Below the pieces are notes generated by a model. It saw nothing but the letters and a program-made list of their open reading frames with translations, had not been told where the DNA came from and ran no database searches. Both the position numbers and the translations under genes were made by a program. 14,132 nt of DNA. It comes from Jimgerdemannia flammicorona. Lineage: Eukaryota > Mucoromycota > Endogonomycetes > Endogonales > Endogonaceae. This document shows positions 1-8,742 of the stretch, in pieces. Each line of letters begins with the position of its first letter. The first letter of the stretch is position 1. The stretch covers positions 1 to 14,132 of the forward strand of contig RBNI01004395.1 in assembly GCA_003990745.1 (NCBI GenBank), read 5' to 3'.

Positions 1-116
1 GAAAGAGAAAACATTATCTGTGAGGAAGTGGGGGGAAGAAGCCCCCATATGGGAATTGGAAAAGAAGAGGTGAGAAGAAAAACTAATTATAGACTGGTAA
101 AAAAGGCAAAGACAAA

Positions 117-150
<34 letters not shown>
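1..150. other. Purine-rich DNA ending in a 27-base A tract
   Basis: The + strand is almost entirely A and G, with no coding potential that I can support. A G-run/C-run hairpin (about 30-46, loop AAGAAG) is present but short. Positions 124-150 are an unbroken run of A that directly abuts the outer end of the inverted repeat arm at 151. It could be the tail of a retroposed sequence or a simple homopolymer expansion; no target-site duplication was identified to decide. Confidence 0.6.
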
Positions 151-155
<5 letters not shown>

Positions 156-290
156 CTTAGAGCAAACTGAATTAGGAATCACATGACCACCAGAGATAGC
201 AGAGATAAAGAAGGAGCCAATCCTAGTTGCAGGATAAAAATCACAAATAAACACAAACAAAATAAATCCAAATCAGGATTAAAAAACATC
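151..290 (+). repeat. Inverted repeat, left arm (about 140 bp)
   Basis: The reverse complement of this arm matches 444-584 over its whole length. The inner 30 or so bases (around 260-290) are identical, and further out the arms differ by about 15 changes that are nearly all transitions, plus about one single-base indel. The 153-bp spacer (291-443) is purine-rich and holds no frame I can support. The two arms could be terminal inverted repeats of a small non-autonomous (MITE or foldback) element, or two head-to-head copies of one repeat. No transposase is visible between them. Confidence 0.85.
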
Positions 291-443
291 TACAGACTCT
301 AGAGGAGTGAGCACAAGTAAGGGGTGAGGCTGAAACAGAGTAAGCTATAGTGAGCCTGAGCAAAGCAAGAGACTGAAGATAGCAGAAGAGAGCAGAGTAA
401 GGCTGAGACCCTGGAGCAAGTATGAGATCCTAGAGGGGGTAAG

Positions 444-584
444 GATGTTTTTTAATCCTGATTTGGATTTGTTTTATTTGTATTTATTTGTGATTTTTAT
501 CCTATAACTGAGATTGGCTCTCTCTTTATCTCTGTTTATCTTCAGTGGTCATATGGTTTCTAATTTGGTTCACTCTAAGTTGTG
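444..584 (-). repeat. Inverted repeat, right arm (about 141 bp)
   Basis: This is the partner of 151-290. It begins with the same GATGTTTTTTAATCCTGATT that closes the left arm when read in reverse complement. Several differences have the left arm carrying CA or TG where this arm has TA, as expected if the two copies were mutated independently by RIP. Similarity ends near 584, and the flank beyond does not resemble the poly(A) next to the left arm. Confidence 0.85.
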
Positions 585-2809
585 GTACATTCTCTCTTTT
601 AGGACATTGTATTTTATATATAAGGATTGTATTTTTATATGATAATAAATAGCTGATGCATTTTTAGTTATGTTTTTTATTTATCTCCTTTATATATACT
701 CTTCTATATGTCTTCTATTTGATTTGATACTGGCTCTGAGTTCACTCTCCTGACTCTCACTGGGCCCTCCTCCTCCACTGAGTGAAGAACAGATATATAG
801 ATTGTATTGGGTTTATAAAGTGAGATTATTCTTCATTAACTTCCTCCAACCTAATTATACTTGTATCTCTCTCAATAGTCAATAAGTTAATATATATCTT
901 TGTTTTCTTGATTATGCTGATTAACTTCATTGTAATGGTTCTAATTTCTTTATAAGAAAGTAGTTAAGTTCTGAAATATTGTAAATATTTGATAAAAATT
1001 ATAGCTATTAATCAGACTCACTATCTTAAGTTATTCAGAGCTCATAACCTTATAGTGATAAATAGAAAAAGCAGTTTATTTAAATTGTATAAGTTACATA
1101 TTTCATATATTACTAATAAATAATATAAATAAGGCACTCTTTCTCTGCTATCTTACTGATTATAAGGTTTGGTAGGTAATCTTTTGAGTCTACTTTCTAT
1201 AACTTTTACCCTCTCTATCTTAGGTTAGTTTGCTGTATTTATTGCAGGGCTGTGGGAGAGAGGCAATAATGATGAGTTACTCCTTTATTAATATCAGATT
1301 GATGTCTTCTCTACTTTTTCACAGTTTCTGATATCTTCAGCTATGTCTGGAGTATTTTCATTTTAGTATAGTACTTTCTTTCTTTTACTATCATTAATAA
1401 AGTATTATCTGGTATATTATAGACTATATATAGAGTTATCTGACCTTAGGTATCAAGTACCAGTATAGGTTATCTACAGATCTCCAGTATCTATAGTGAG
1501 ACCCTCTGAGCTTTGGCAAGCTTTTCAGTAAGTATAGTTTTAGTATAGATAACTGCTTTTTGGGAAGATTTGAAATGAGAGAGAAGATAATTATTATAGA
1601 TAAAAGAATGAGTAATTATAGTAGACCAGTAGGGTACTAAGTTAGGGATGGTCATCAGAGTTAGAGTGAGTACTACATTAGTGGGGCCTTCTGATTGGTA
1701 TAGAGTGGTTAGATAGTAAGTATTACTCTCAGCTACTTTTGGTAATTCATAAAGTTGAGCTCTGATTATTGGAGATAGTCAGAGGGTCTGAGACTACCTA
1801 GATTAGATATCTTAACTATACTTAACTGAAACTAGGAACTGATATAATAATATAATTGAGGCCTGCAGACTTGAGTAGTAGAGTATTGGGGGTCTCTTCC
1901 TATCTCATATATAAGTTCTTTATTTATCTCATTAGGGAGAACTAGATCTTATTCACTATTCTATACTTTGAGAAGAGTTTTTCTTTATCTATTGCTTTCT
2001 TTAAAATAGTGGGAACTACATATATAAATTGACTTAGATATGATCTTGTATATATATTGGGGTTTCAGATGTATACTTAAAAGTATATATTTATTACTCT
2101 CTAGTAGTAAGAAGAGTATAGTATATAGAATAAGATATAGGCAACTTTGCTCTACTATATATATCTGGTATAGTTGAGCTGCTAAACAATAGCTAGTCTA
2201 GGTTTAATAAGAGTGTAGTGCTTGGTGGGTTGTGAAGGAGAGTTTTGATCTATATAGTGTAAAGTTATATACCTATATATTGAGTTGCTATCTCAATACT
2301 CTTGCTTAATGAGATATGTAAACTTTAATATATATATAATCTAGAATAAAAAAGCAATATATAATATATATAAAAAACTAGAACTATATAACCTAAATAT
2401 AACTATAAAATTTTATATCTAAGAAATTTTTACAAATTGAAAAGTATTCTATCATAATATTTATATAACTTACTTATCAGTAAGAGATATCATCAATATA
2501 TATAAATAAAGAAGTAATGTAAATATTCTATAATATTCAAAATAAGTCTTTACTCATTATATTGATCTTTATATTTATTATAAAGAGACATTCTAGTTGT
2601 ATAATATTATTTTCTAATTATAGACCAGTTAGTATCACAAGAAGTAGATATTATAAATATCATTAGTTATAGATATTAATACTCTTACTTAATTATTATT
2701 ATTATACTATCTTATATATTACTTATAATAATTATTTTTGCCATATTTCTCTTTATTCTTTTTATAGCATTCATATTCATTTTTTGATAGTTGAAAATCA
2801 TCATTATTT
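585..2809. other. Very AT-rich interval without a confident gene
   Basis: No frame stays open long enough to call, and TA dinucleotides dominate, most extremely at 2300-2809. At 700-2300 the + strand is rich in T and G, so the - strand is rich in A and C. That is the same bias as the coding strands of both retroelements in this window, which hints at decayed coding sequence on the - strand. One - strand frame around 1560-1440 reads without stops for several dozen codons and vaguely recalls the zinc-binding start of a retroviral-type integrase, but I could not confirm it. The interval is probably an old transposon graveyard. Confidence 0.5.
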
Positions 2810-3113
2810 TATAATAATTTCACAGTCATATTTAGTCTTAGTATATTTTCATATATTTTAGTTAGTTTTTTCTTATCATTTCTTAAATATTCTACTATAT
2901 TCTATTATCTTCTACTTGCTTAGAAATCTTCTCTTAGTGTCCAGATATCACTAGAACATTCTTATCTTTCCTTAGCACCAAGTATCTTATTTTAGCTAGT
3001 TATAGAATCTTTCAGAATATTGTAGAACAGTATTAGTCAGCTTTGCTAAGAACCTATTTCTTGGTATTTCTCTTTTTTTCCAAGATTCTTCTAGATCTTT
3101 CTTTCAGATCATG

Positions 3114-3122
3114 TATAAATAT
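3114..3122 (+). promoter_or_regulatory. LTR TATA box (TATAAATAT)
   Basis: A canonical TATA box inside the 5' LTR, about 20-30 bases before an AATAAA signal. It would set the start of the element transcript near 3136-3150. The corresponding part of the 3' LTR is missing, so conservation cannot be checked here. Confidence 0.6.
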
Positions 3123-3138
3123 CCTTGTTCTCTGCCTG

Positions 3139-3144
3139 AATAAA
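3139..3144 (+). terminator. AATAAA polyadenylation signal in the LTR
   Basis: AATAAA lies 17 bases after the TATA box, within the presumed R region of the LTR. Element 2 shows the same TATA-then-AATAAA layout in its own LTR, which supports a functional origin rather than chance in AT-rich DNA. Confidence 0.5.
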
Positions 3145-3297
3145 GCTCAGAATATTTTCTCTCAGAAATCCTTTGAGAATACTTGAACCTTTAAGTATCT
3201 CTTTGAGCTACTTTAGACTAACTAGAACTTTCAGATTAAGCTACTTCCTCTTAAAGAAACTAGAACTATTATACTTAGTAGCAGTAGTATTATTATA

Positions 3298-3312
3298 CCT
3301 TGCCTTATTAAG
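3298..3312 (+). promoter_or_regulatory. Candidate primer binding site of element 1
   Basis: A primer binding site should start right after the LTR at 3297. The sequence here does not begin with the TGG expected for pairing with a tRNA CCA end. Instead 3302-3312 can pair with 3136-3146, near the presumed 5' end of the transcript, at 9 of 11 positions. That would fit self-priming of the Tf1/sushi type, known in some chromoviruses. One of the two mismatches is explained by a transition, the other is not. Speculative. Confidence 0.3.
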
Positions 3313-3363
3313 AAATCTCACACAAATTTGGAAACCAGTCACAATCAGTTACAAAAACCTGAA

Positions 3364-4386
3364 ATGAGCTGTGAAGAGTCAGCTTACTAGCCAGACCTCT
3401 CTGCTATAGAAGAAGCAGAAGAACTACAAATTGGCATAGAGGAAATAATCACTACTATGGCCCATCAAATTCAAGAACTTCAAGTATAATTAGAATAGCA
3501 GAAAATAAGAACTGCAAGTATATGTATCACATTCTGCTATAGTATCAGTTAGTTTCAAGCTACTTAAGTCAGATACCTTCGATAGTCATCAAGGAGGACT
3601 ATCTATAGATACATGGACCTTCTAGTTGGATCAATACTTTGAGCTTACAAGAATGAAAGAAGACATATAAGTCTAATTTGCCACTATACTTCTCTGAGGG
3701 AATGTAGCTATCTGATAGCACAATTATATTACAACTATATCTATATACTCATATATATGAATTAGAGACTAGAAAGCTTTTAAGAGAGCCCTTCACAGGC
3801 AGTTCAAGCCTGCTAATGCTACCAAGCTAGTCAGAGACAAGTTAGTGAACATTAAGTAACTCAAGTCTGTACAAAGTTATAATATAAAATTCTTATCAAT
3901 CTTACCCAAACTACCAGTGATATTTGAGGACAAAAAGATAGACTGCTATATCTGAGATCTGAAGGGAAACACATGAGTCAAGATTGAGCTAGAAGAGCCC
4001 AAAATCTTGATGAAGCCATGAGAATCACTGATAGGTTTAATATCATCACTTTTGGTAACTACTTTGAACCAGAATACTATAAGAAGAACTATTTTAAGAA
4101 CTGCCACAGAAACCAACCAAAGACAGTTGGTCCAGCATCAATAGATTTGGACACTATAAATAAAAAGAACACCAAGCTTACTCCTAAAGAAAAAGACTGT
4201 CTGAAGAAATCTGGAGTCTGTTTCTTCTATTGCCAAACAGAACACATTGTAACCAAATGTCCTAAGAAGACTAGCAAATCCTTAAGACCAGTCACTGTAT
4301 TGTCCAAAGATACACCCATCAACCCCACTATCAGTCAATCTGAGCTCAAGATCAAGAAGCTTCACCCAAAGGCCCAGGTCTCTTAA
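3364..4386 (+). pseudogene. gag of element 1 (capsid and nucleocapsid), degraded
   Basis: Gag forms the virus-like particle and packages the RNA. The frame opens at the ATG at 3364 with an acidic, glutamine-rich helical stretch. After a frameshift near 3507 it continues into a clear retrotransposon gag domain (about 3530-3960), recognisable by a DTFDS start, a TWTF-LDQYFEL segment, an ATILL-GN segment and QFKPANATKL. A second frameshift near 3990 leads into the last part, open from 4018 to 4386 and ending in a basic tail. There 4219-4260 encodes a zinc knuckle C-x2-Y-x4-H-x4-C: the second cysteine has become tyrosine (codon 4228-4230, TAT from TGT). Many in-frame stops lie at 3360-3990. The stop at 4384-4386 interrupts, rather than ends, a frame that continues into the dUTPase. 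Confidence 0.88.
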
Positions 4387-4743
4387 TATCAAACAGAAGG
4401 AACTATTGGTCTTGACCTACACTCTGTCAAACAAGTCACCATTCCAGCCAAGAACTGAACTCTGGTGCCTATTAGAATTGCAGTTCAATGTTCTAAAGGA
4501 CATTATGCCAGAATTATACTATAATCAGAACTCAGTATCAAACATTATTTAGATATAGGTACTGATATTATTGATCTAGACTTTTAAGGACAAGTTCAAG
4601 TCCTGAAGGATTAAGACTATACAGTCAAGGAAAGAGACTGAGTTACACAAGTGATTCTAAAAAAATCCAGTCAACTCAAGATTACAGAAGTCCAAGAACT
4701 TCCTGAAACCAAATGAGATTAAAAAGATTTTGGTAGTACTGAT
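4387..4743 (+). pseudogene. dUTPase domain of element 1, between nucleocapsid and protease
   Basis: dUTPase hydrolyses dUTP to dUMP and pyrophosphate, limiting uracil in newly made cDNA. All five family motifs occur in order in one frame over 119 codons, a normal length for the domain. Motif I is GLDLHS (4408-4425). Motif II is a stop followed by SELS (4522-4536), from the usual R-S-G-L pattern. Motif III is GTDIIDLDF, stop, GQ (4558-4593), keeping the catalytic ID-x-D. Motif IV is RD, stop, VTQVI (4633-4656), from the usual GDR-x-AQ-x-I. Motif V ends in DFGSTD (4726-4743), from GFGSTG. Almost every departure from consensus is explained by G-to-A or C-to-T change. Seven in-frame stops but no frameshift are present. 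The frame is the same as the zinc knuckle before it and the protease after it, so it was part of the polyprotein. Confidence 0.9.
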
Positions 4744-5250
4744 CAAGCAATAAGTCTTACTAAAAATCAAGCTCAAGTTATACTTATTTTCAAAGATCTA
4801 GTCAAAGGAAAAGAAGTTCAAGTACTCATAGACAGTAGAGCTACAGGGAACTTCATCAATTAGAATCTCATCAAAAGTCTCAAGATCTTAACTAAGCCTG
4901 TATCCAAGAATAATAGTATAGTTACTACAGATGGTATTCTGTACCTCATCGAGTCAATTACTGCCAAACTACTCATCAAGATCCAGAAATATTAGGAATG
5001 AGTAGACTTCAAGATTGTACTACTAGGAGATTATGATCTGATCCTAGGAAAATTCTAGCTTACAAAATATAACCCAGATATCAATTGATGTAAGAATGAA
5101 GTCATCTTACTTTAGGATAGAGTCAACATTACTATCAAGATAGACAAGACCATAAGCAAGACTCAGATTGCAATATTGTCAGCTATATAGTATAAGAAAG
5201 TACTCAAGAAGACAATGCATATCTTTATTGTAATAGTCTGTTCTAAGAAA
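4744..5250 (+). pseudogene. Aspartic protease of element 1
   Basis: The protease matures the gag-pol polyprotein. The active-site segment reads VLIDSRATGNFI, with the aspartate at 4831-4833. The usual D-S/T-G-A pattern is altered to DSRA, since codon 4837-4839 is AGA where GGA is expected. About 65 codons on, GDYDLILGK (5026-5052) is the conserved ILG segment that closes the fold in retroviral-type proteases. It shares the frame with the dUTPase and RT, and stops interrupt it several times. The C-terminal boundary with RT is approximate. Confidence 0.85.
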
Positions 5251-5259
5251 TAAAATAAG

Positions 5260-6270
5260 AGACTATCAGTCAATAAAAGTGTCAAGTTACTGCTAGAAGA
5301 ATTCAAAGATATCTTTCCAGACAAGCTATCTGGTCTACCACCTATACAAGAAGTTGATCATGAAATCAAACTGAGCCTAAGAGCTGTACTATCCAAGAAA
5401 CACATATACTGTATATCACCACTCAAAATCAAAGCAGTCAAGAAGAAACTAGAAGAACTACTTGTATGAGGAGCCATCTAGCTAAGCAAATCTCCTTATA
5501 GCTCACCAGTCTGATTCATTAAGAAGAAGGATGGTACTCTGTGAATATATATAGACTATCATATACTCAATAAGTTTACTGTCAAGAACCACTATTTGCT
5601 ATCCTTGATTGATCAAATTTTTGATGCCCTCAAAAATGCCAAGTACTTCACCAAATTGGACCTCATATCAAAATACCACCAGATTCAAATCAAGTTGGAA
5701 GATATTTCCAAGACTATGTTTATGACTCCTTTTGAACTCTATGAATTCTTGGTCTTAGTATTTGGTCTCACCAATATACCCTGCTATATTCTAGACCTTG
5801 ATAAACAAGATATTTAAGGGCCAACTATTTATTTTCCTATTGGTATATCTTGACAACATCCTGATCTTTAGTATAACTAAAGAAGAATACCTCAAATATA
5901 TTTGAATAGTCCTGGAGATCCTGCAAAAATACAAGCTTTATGCTAAGCTCAAGAAGTATGAATTCTTCAAGAAATAAGTCAAATATCTTGGCCACATTGT
6001 CTCTGCATAAGGAATTCAAGTAGACCTATACAAGATAGAAGTAATTGAAAAATAGCCTATTCTATCAAATCTCACAGAACTCCAATTCTTTCTTGGTTTA
6101 ACTGGCTACTATTATTACTTTGTTAGAAACTTCTCCAGTATTACCAAGCTATTAACTAATCTCATGAGGAAGACCTCATACTCAGATCACTATATACTCT
6201 ATACCTAAGATCTCTTCTATTAATAAGTTTTTCAAGAACTTAAGAACTGTCTGACCTATACTCCAGTTCT
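5260..6270 (+). pseudogene. Reverse transcriptase of element 1
   Basis: This is a Ty3/Gypsy RT that would copy the element RNA into cDNA. Recognisable blocks in order are LSKSPYSSPV, FIKKKDGTL, LNKFTVKNHY, FTKLDLISKYHQIQIK and FGLTNIP up to about 5780. A one-base shift then moves to the next frame, which carries the catalytic box as YLDN (5846-5857; the second aspartate of YxDD is now asparagine). It continues with AKLKKYEFF and YLGHIVSA before the connection segment. Open runs such as 5596-5817 are fragments of this domain, not separate genes. Several stops sit where the family has arginine, glutamine or tryptophan, as RIP would produce. Confidence 0.93.
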
Positions 6271-6663
6271 GTTTAATGCAGATCAAGGTCTAAAATTTAT
6301 AGTCACTACTGATGTATCAAATTTTACTATTAGAGCAGTCTTGTCACAAGATGATGGCAAAGAACATTGTCCTATTACTTTTGAGTCCTGTAAGTTGGCT
6401 CCAGCTGAACAAAAGCTAGCCACCTATAAGAAAGAACTACTGGCAATAATATATACACTAGACTACTAGTGATGCTATTTAGAAGGTATTGAGTTTGATA
6501 TTATCACTGACTATCAATCTCTCAAGTACATCAACACCCAATCTACTCTGTCATATCTATAAGCTAAGTAGAGCCTCAAACTTCAAACTTTTAACTCAAT
6601 GATCATCTATAAGCCTAGCAAGATACTTATAGTACCAGATGCCTTATTAAGATACCCTGACCT
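6271..6663 (+). pseudogene. RNase H domain of element 1
   Basis: RNase H removes the RNA strand during reverse transcription. In the same frame as the second part of RT, the sequence shows TTDVSNFTIRAVLSQDD (active aspartate at 6311-6313), then KKELLAII, ITDYQSLKY and a final PDALLRYPD. The four acidic catalytic residues all appear to be kept. A tandem TAG TGA pair follows LDY near 6466-6471, where tryptophan and arginine are expected. Boundaries are approximate. Confidence 0.9.
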
Positions 6664-7945
6664 CACTACAATCATATAAGTTACCTTGGCATCAGAATTC
6701 CTAGATCAAATCAGGCAAGCTTATAAAGAAGATATAGTTACCACTAGAGTTTTCTCAAATAAGCTCAAGGATATATATACTGTCAAGAACAATCTGATCT
6801 ATCATCAAGACCAAGTCTACCTAGCTGAAAATATAAACCTATACTATAAGGTTTTACAAGAACACTATAACTCCTCTCTTGCCAGTCATCTGGGAATTGA
6901 GAAGATTATCAAGAACATCCAATACTACTATTATTGGCTAAGTATAGTCAAGGAAATCAAGAACTATGTTGCTAGCTATGATCTATATCAGCACAACAAG
7001 TCTACCAACTAAGTACCAGCTGGTTTGCTATAACTCTGCTAATTTTCACTAAGAAATTTAAGCAAGTTACCATGAACTTCATAACTCAACTGCTATGAAC
7101 TCAATCTGATGCTAATGCTATCATTGTATTTGTTGACTATCTGATCAAGACTATGGTTGCTGAACCAACTACTATCAATGCTACTGTATCTGAGATTGTA
7201 AGAATTTTCTTCAAGTCTATTTTCTATTACTATGGCCTACTATGAGTAATTATTAGTGATCATAACCCTAAGTTCATTAGTTACTTCTAGCAAACTCTCT
7301 TCAAGACCCTGGGAACCCAATTGGCTATATCTACTCACAAACTAATAGACAAACTGAGCATATGAACAGAACTCTAGAACAAATACTTAGAAACTATGTT
7401 TTTTATAAGTAAGATAATTGGAACCACTATCTGACTTATGTGGAGTTCATATATAATAATACTATCCAATCATCTACTGGTCTTTCTCCTTTCTGGTTAC
7501 TCTATGATCAAGATTCCAAGATCTTTGCAAGTTTATTTCTTTTTAAGAAAAGCAGTCAAATATATATAAGTTCCTACTACTAAGAGCCTTATAGACAAAA
7601 TGAATAAACTACTCAAGATTACCACTATGAATCTTCAGAAGGCTCAATAGCATCAAGCTAAGTATGCTGATAAGAAATACTATAATATTACTTACACTGT
7701 TAGAGATCAAGTCTTACTATCTACTAAGAACCTCAAGATATAATCTCAAGTTAACTACTCTTTGAATAAGTTCCAACTTAAGTATATTAGACCTTTTGAG
7801 ATCACTGAACAAGTTTCTGCATCCTTCTACCACCTCAAGCTACCTGAAACCATGAGAGTACACTCAGTATTTTATATATCACACCTTAAGACCTGGAACC
7901 AGTCACTGTCCTACTCTGGTCAAATTCCTAAGCTATCTGCTCCTA
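6664..7945 (+). pseudogene. Integrase of element 1
   Basis: Integrase inserts the cDNA into the genome. The N-terminal zinc domain lies in an open run to 7012: both histidines are present (EH and SHLG), but both cysteines of the C-x2-C pair are tyrosine (6977-6979 and 6986-6988, TAT from TGT). The catalytic core follows after a frameshift near 7035. The first aspartate is asparagine (7075-7077), the second is kept in ISDH (7258-7260), and the glutamate is in QTEHMN (7356-7358). The gap between the last two is about 10 bases short of the usual 35 residues, so a 10-base deletion near 7335 explains the next frame change. The C-terminal part (FHL-like YHLKLPE, then HSVFYISHLK) lies in the open run 7762-7998. 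Confidence 0.92.
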
Positions 7946-8115
7946 TAATTATTGAAGACCATATCAAGTATAAAGCTGAGAAAATTCTTAACAAATGAAT
8001 CTACTACTGCCATCCTGAATACCTAGTCAAGTAGATGAGCTACTCTGAATATGATACTATCTGGAAACCACTGATCAATCTCAAGAACTCTCAAGATCTA
8101 GTTCAAGACTTTGAG
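7946..8115 (+). pseudogene. Chromodomain at the integrase C-terminus
   Basis: In chromoviruses this module binds methylated histone H3 and steers insertion, often to heterochromatin. The frame reads IIIEDHIKYKAEKIL, a stop at 7996-7998, then YYCHPEYLVK, a stop, SYSEYDTIW, and KPLINLKNSQDL ending QDFE. EYLVK followed by a W-to-stop, then a tryptophan after Y-x-D, matches the chromodomain core EYLVKW...TWEP. The aromatic-cage tryptophan is lost to TAG. Two stops and no frameshift are seen within the domain. Confidence 0.88.
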
Positions 8116-8430
8116 GCAAAATATATTATCCAATCTCTATAGTGACTTCTTTAGATTGTTAATGACCTATGGTAATAACCAGTGCCTTATATATTAGAAG
8201 TTTACTTTGGAACCCCAGAACTAGCAGAATATTTAATAAATAAGAAGTCTACTGAAATGAAGCTACTAACTGAGTTTGAATCCCTTCTAGTTGATTAGTT
8301 TAGTAATAGGCCCTCTGCTCTATATAAGGATGGCTAATCTTTATCAATGTGTCAATACAAGTTTGAGAAATTTTGGTTAAATATATCTAGTCTTGTATTA
8401 TCTAAGAACTCAACAAAGATGTTAGTTCTT
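8116..8430 (+). other. 3' non-coding tail of element 1
   Basis: Between the chromodomain and the polypurine tract. The integrase frame continues with a cluster of stops near 8140-8180, so the protein probably ended close to 8120-8160. No further domain was recognised. Confidence 0.6.
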
Positions 8431-8443
8431 AAGGAGAAAGGAA
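8431..8443 (+). promoter_or_regulatory. Polypurine tract of element 1
   Basis: Thirteen consecutive purines (AAGGAGAAAGGAA) lie directly before the 3' LTR, the normal place of the primer for plus-strand DNA synthesis. Its end at 8443 agrees with the LTR edge found independently by LTR alignment. Confidence 0.8.
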
Positions 8444-8699
8444 TATAACAATTTCACAGTCATATTTAGTCTTAGTATATTTTCACATCTTTCAGTTAGT
8501 CTTTTCTTATTATTTCTTGAATATTCTACTATATTCTGCCACCTTCTACTTACTTAAAAACCTTCTCTTAGTACCCAGACACTACTAGAACATTCTTATC
8601 TTTCCTTGACACTAAGTATTTTATCTTAACTAGTCATAGAACCTTTTAGAACATTGTAGAACAGTATTAGTCAGCTTTGCTGAGAACCTATTTCTTGGT
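8444..8699 (+). repeat. 3' LTR of element 1, truncated (256 of about 488 bp)
   Basis: It aligns base for base with 2810-3065, without gaps, and similarity stops abruptly after TTGGT at 8699. By hand I count about 30 differences, 29 of them transitions; roughly 17 of those change CpA to TpA on one strand or the other. The missing 232 bases include the TATA box and AATAAA signal. The sequence after 8699 belongs to element 2. Confidence 0.93.
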
Positions 8700-8742
8700 C
8701 CTTGTAGATATCATACTAGTGGATCTTGGTCTTATGCAGCTT

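Larger units (their letters stand above)
2810..3297 (+). repeat. 5' LTR of element 1 (about 488 bp)
   Basis: The first 256 bases align without any gap to 8444-8699, which fixes the left edge. The right edge is inferred: the LTR starts TATAATAA, and its exact reverse complement TTATTATA ends at 3297, giving 8-bp terminal inverted repeats. The ancestral ends were probably TG...CA, since RIP turns TG into TA and CA into TA. Inside are a TATA box and an AATAAA signal in the order expected for the U3/R boundary. About 30 differences separate the two LTRs over the aligned 256 bp, all but one transitions. The left edge is firm; the right edge is moderately sure. Confidence 0.85.
2810..8699 (+). mobile_element. 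Degenerate Ty3/Gypsy chromovirus with a dUTPase domain (element 1)
   Basis: An LTR retrotransposon with all expected parts in order: 5' LTR, gag with CCHC knuckle, dUTPase, protease, RT, RNase H, integrase, chromodomain, polypurine tract and a truncated 3' LTR. RT before integrase makes it Ty3/Gypsy, and the C-terminal chromodomain makes it a chromovirus. Gag through mid-RT lies mostly in one frame, suggesting a single gag-pol polyprotein. At least six frame changes (near 3507, 3990, 5780, 7035, 7340 and 7550-7600) and many RIP-type stops make it inactive. The 3' LTR stops at 8699 where element 2 begins. No target-site duplication can be tested because the right end is missing. Confidence 0.93.

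Noticed and set aside
30..46. G-run/C-run hairpin
   Set aside because: A five-base stem without a T tract or gene nearby; too little to call a terminator or regulatory site.
2489..2500. YIDD on the - strand, like an RT catalytic box
   Set aside because: Flanking residues do not align with the conserved blocks before and after YxDD, two stops follow closely, and the words TAT, ATT and GAT are frequent in such AT-rich DNA.
3173..3367. Open frame of 64 codons on the + strand
   Set aside because: It overlaps the end of the 5' LTR and the untranslated leader, is leucine-rich low-complexity, and matches nothing expected there.
5837..6019. Open frame on the - strand inside RT
   Set aside because: It is antisense to clear RT blocks including the YLDN box.
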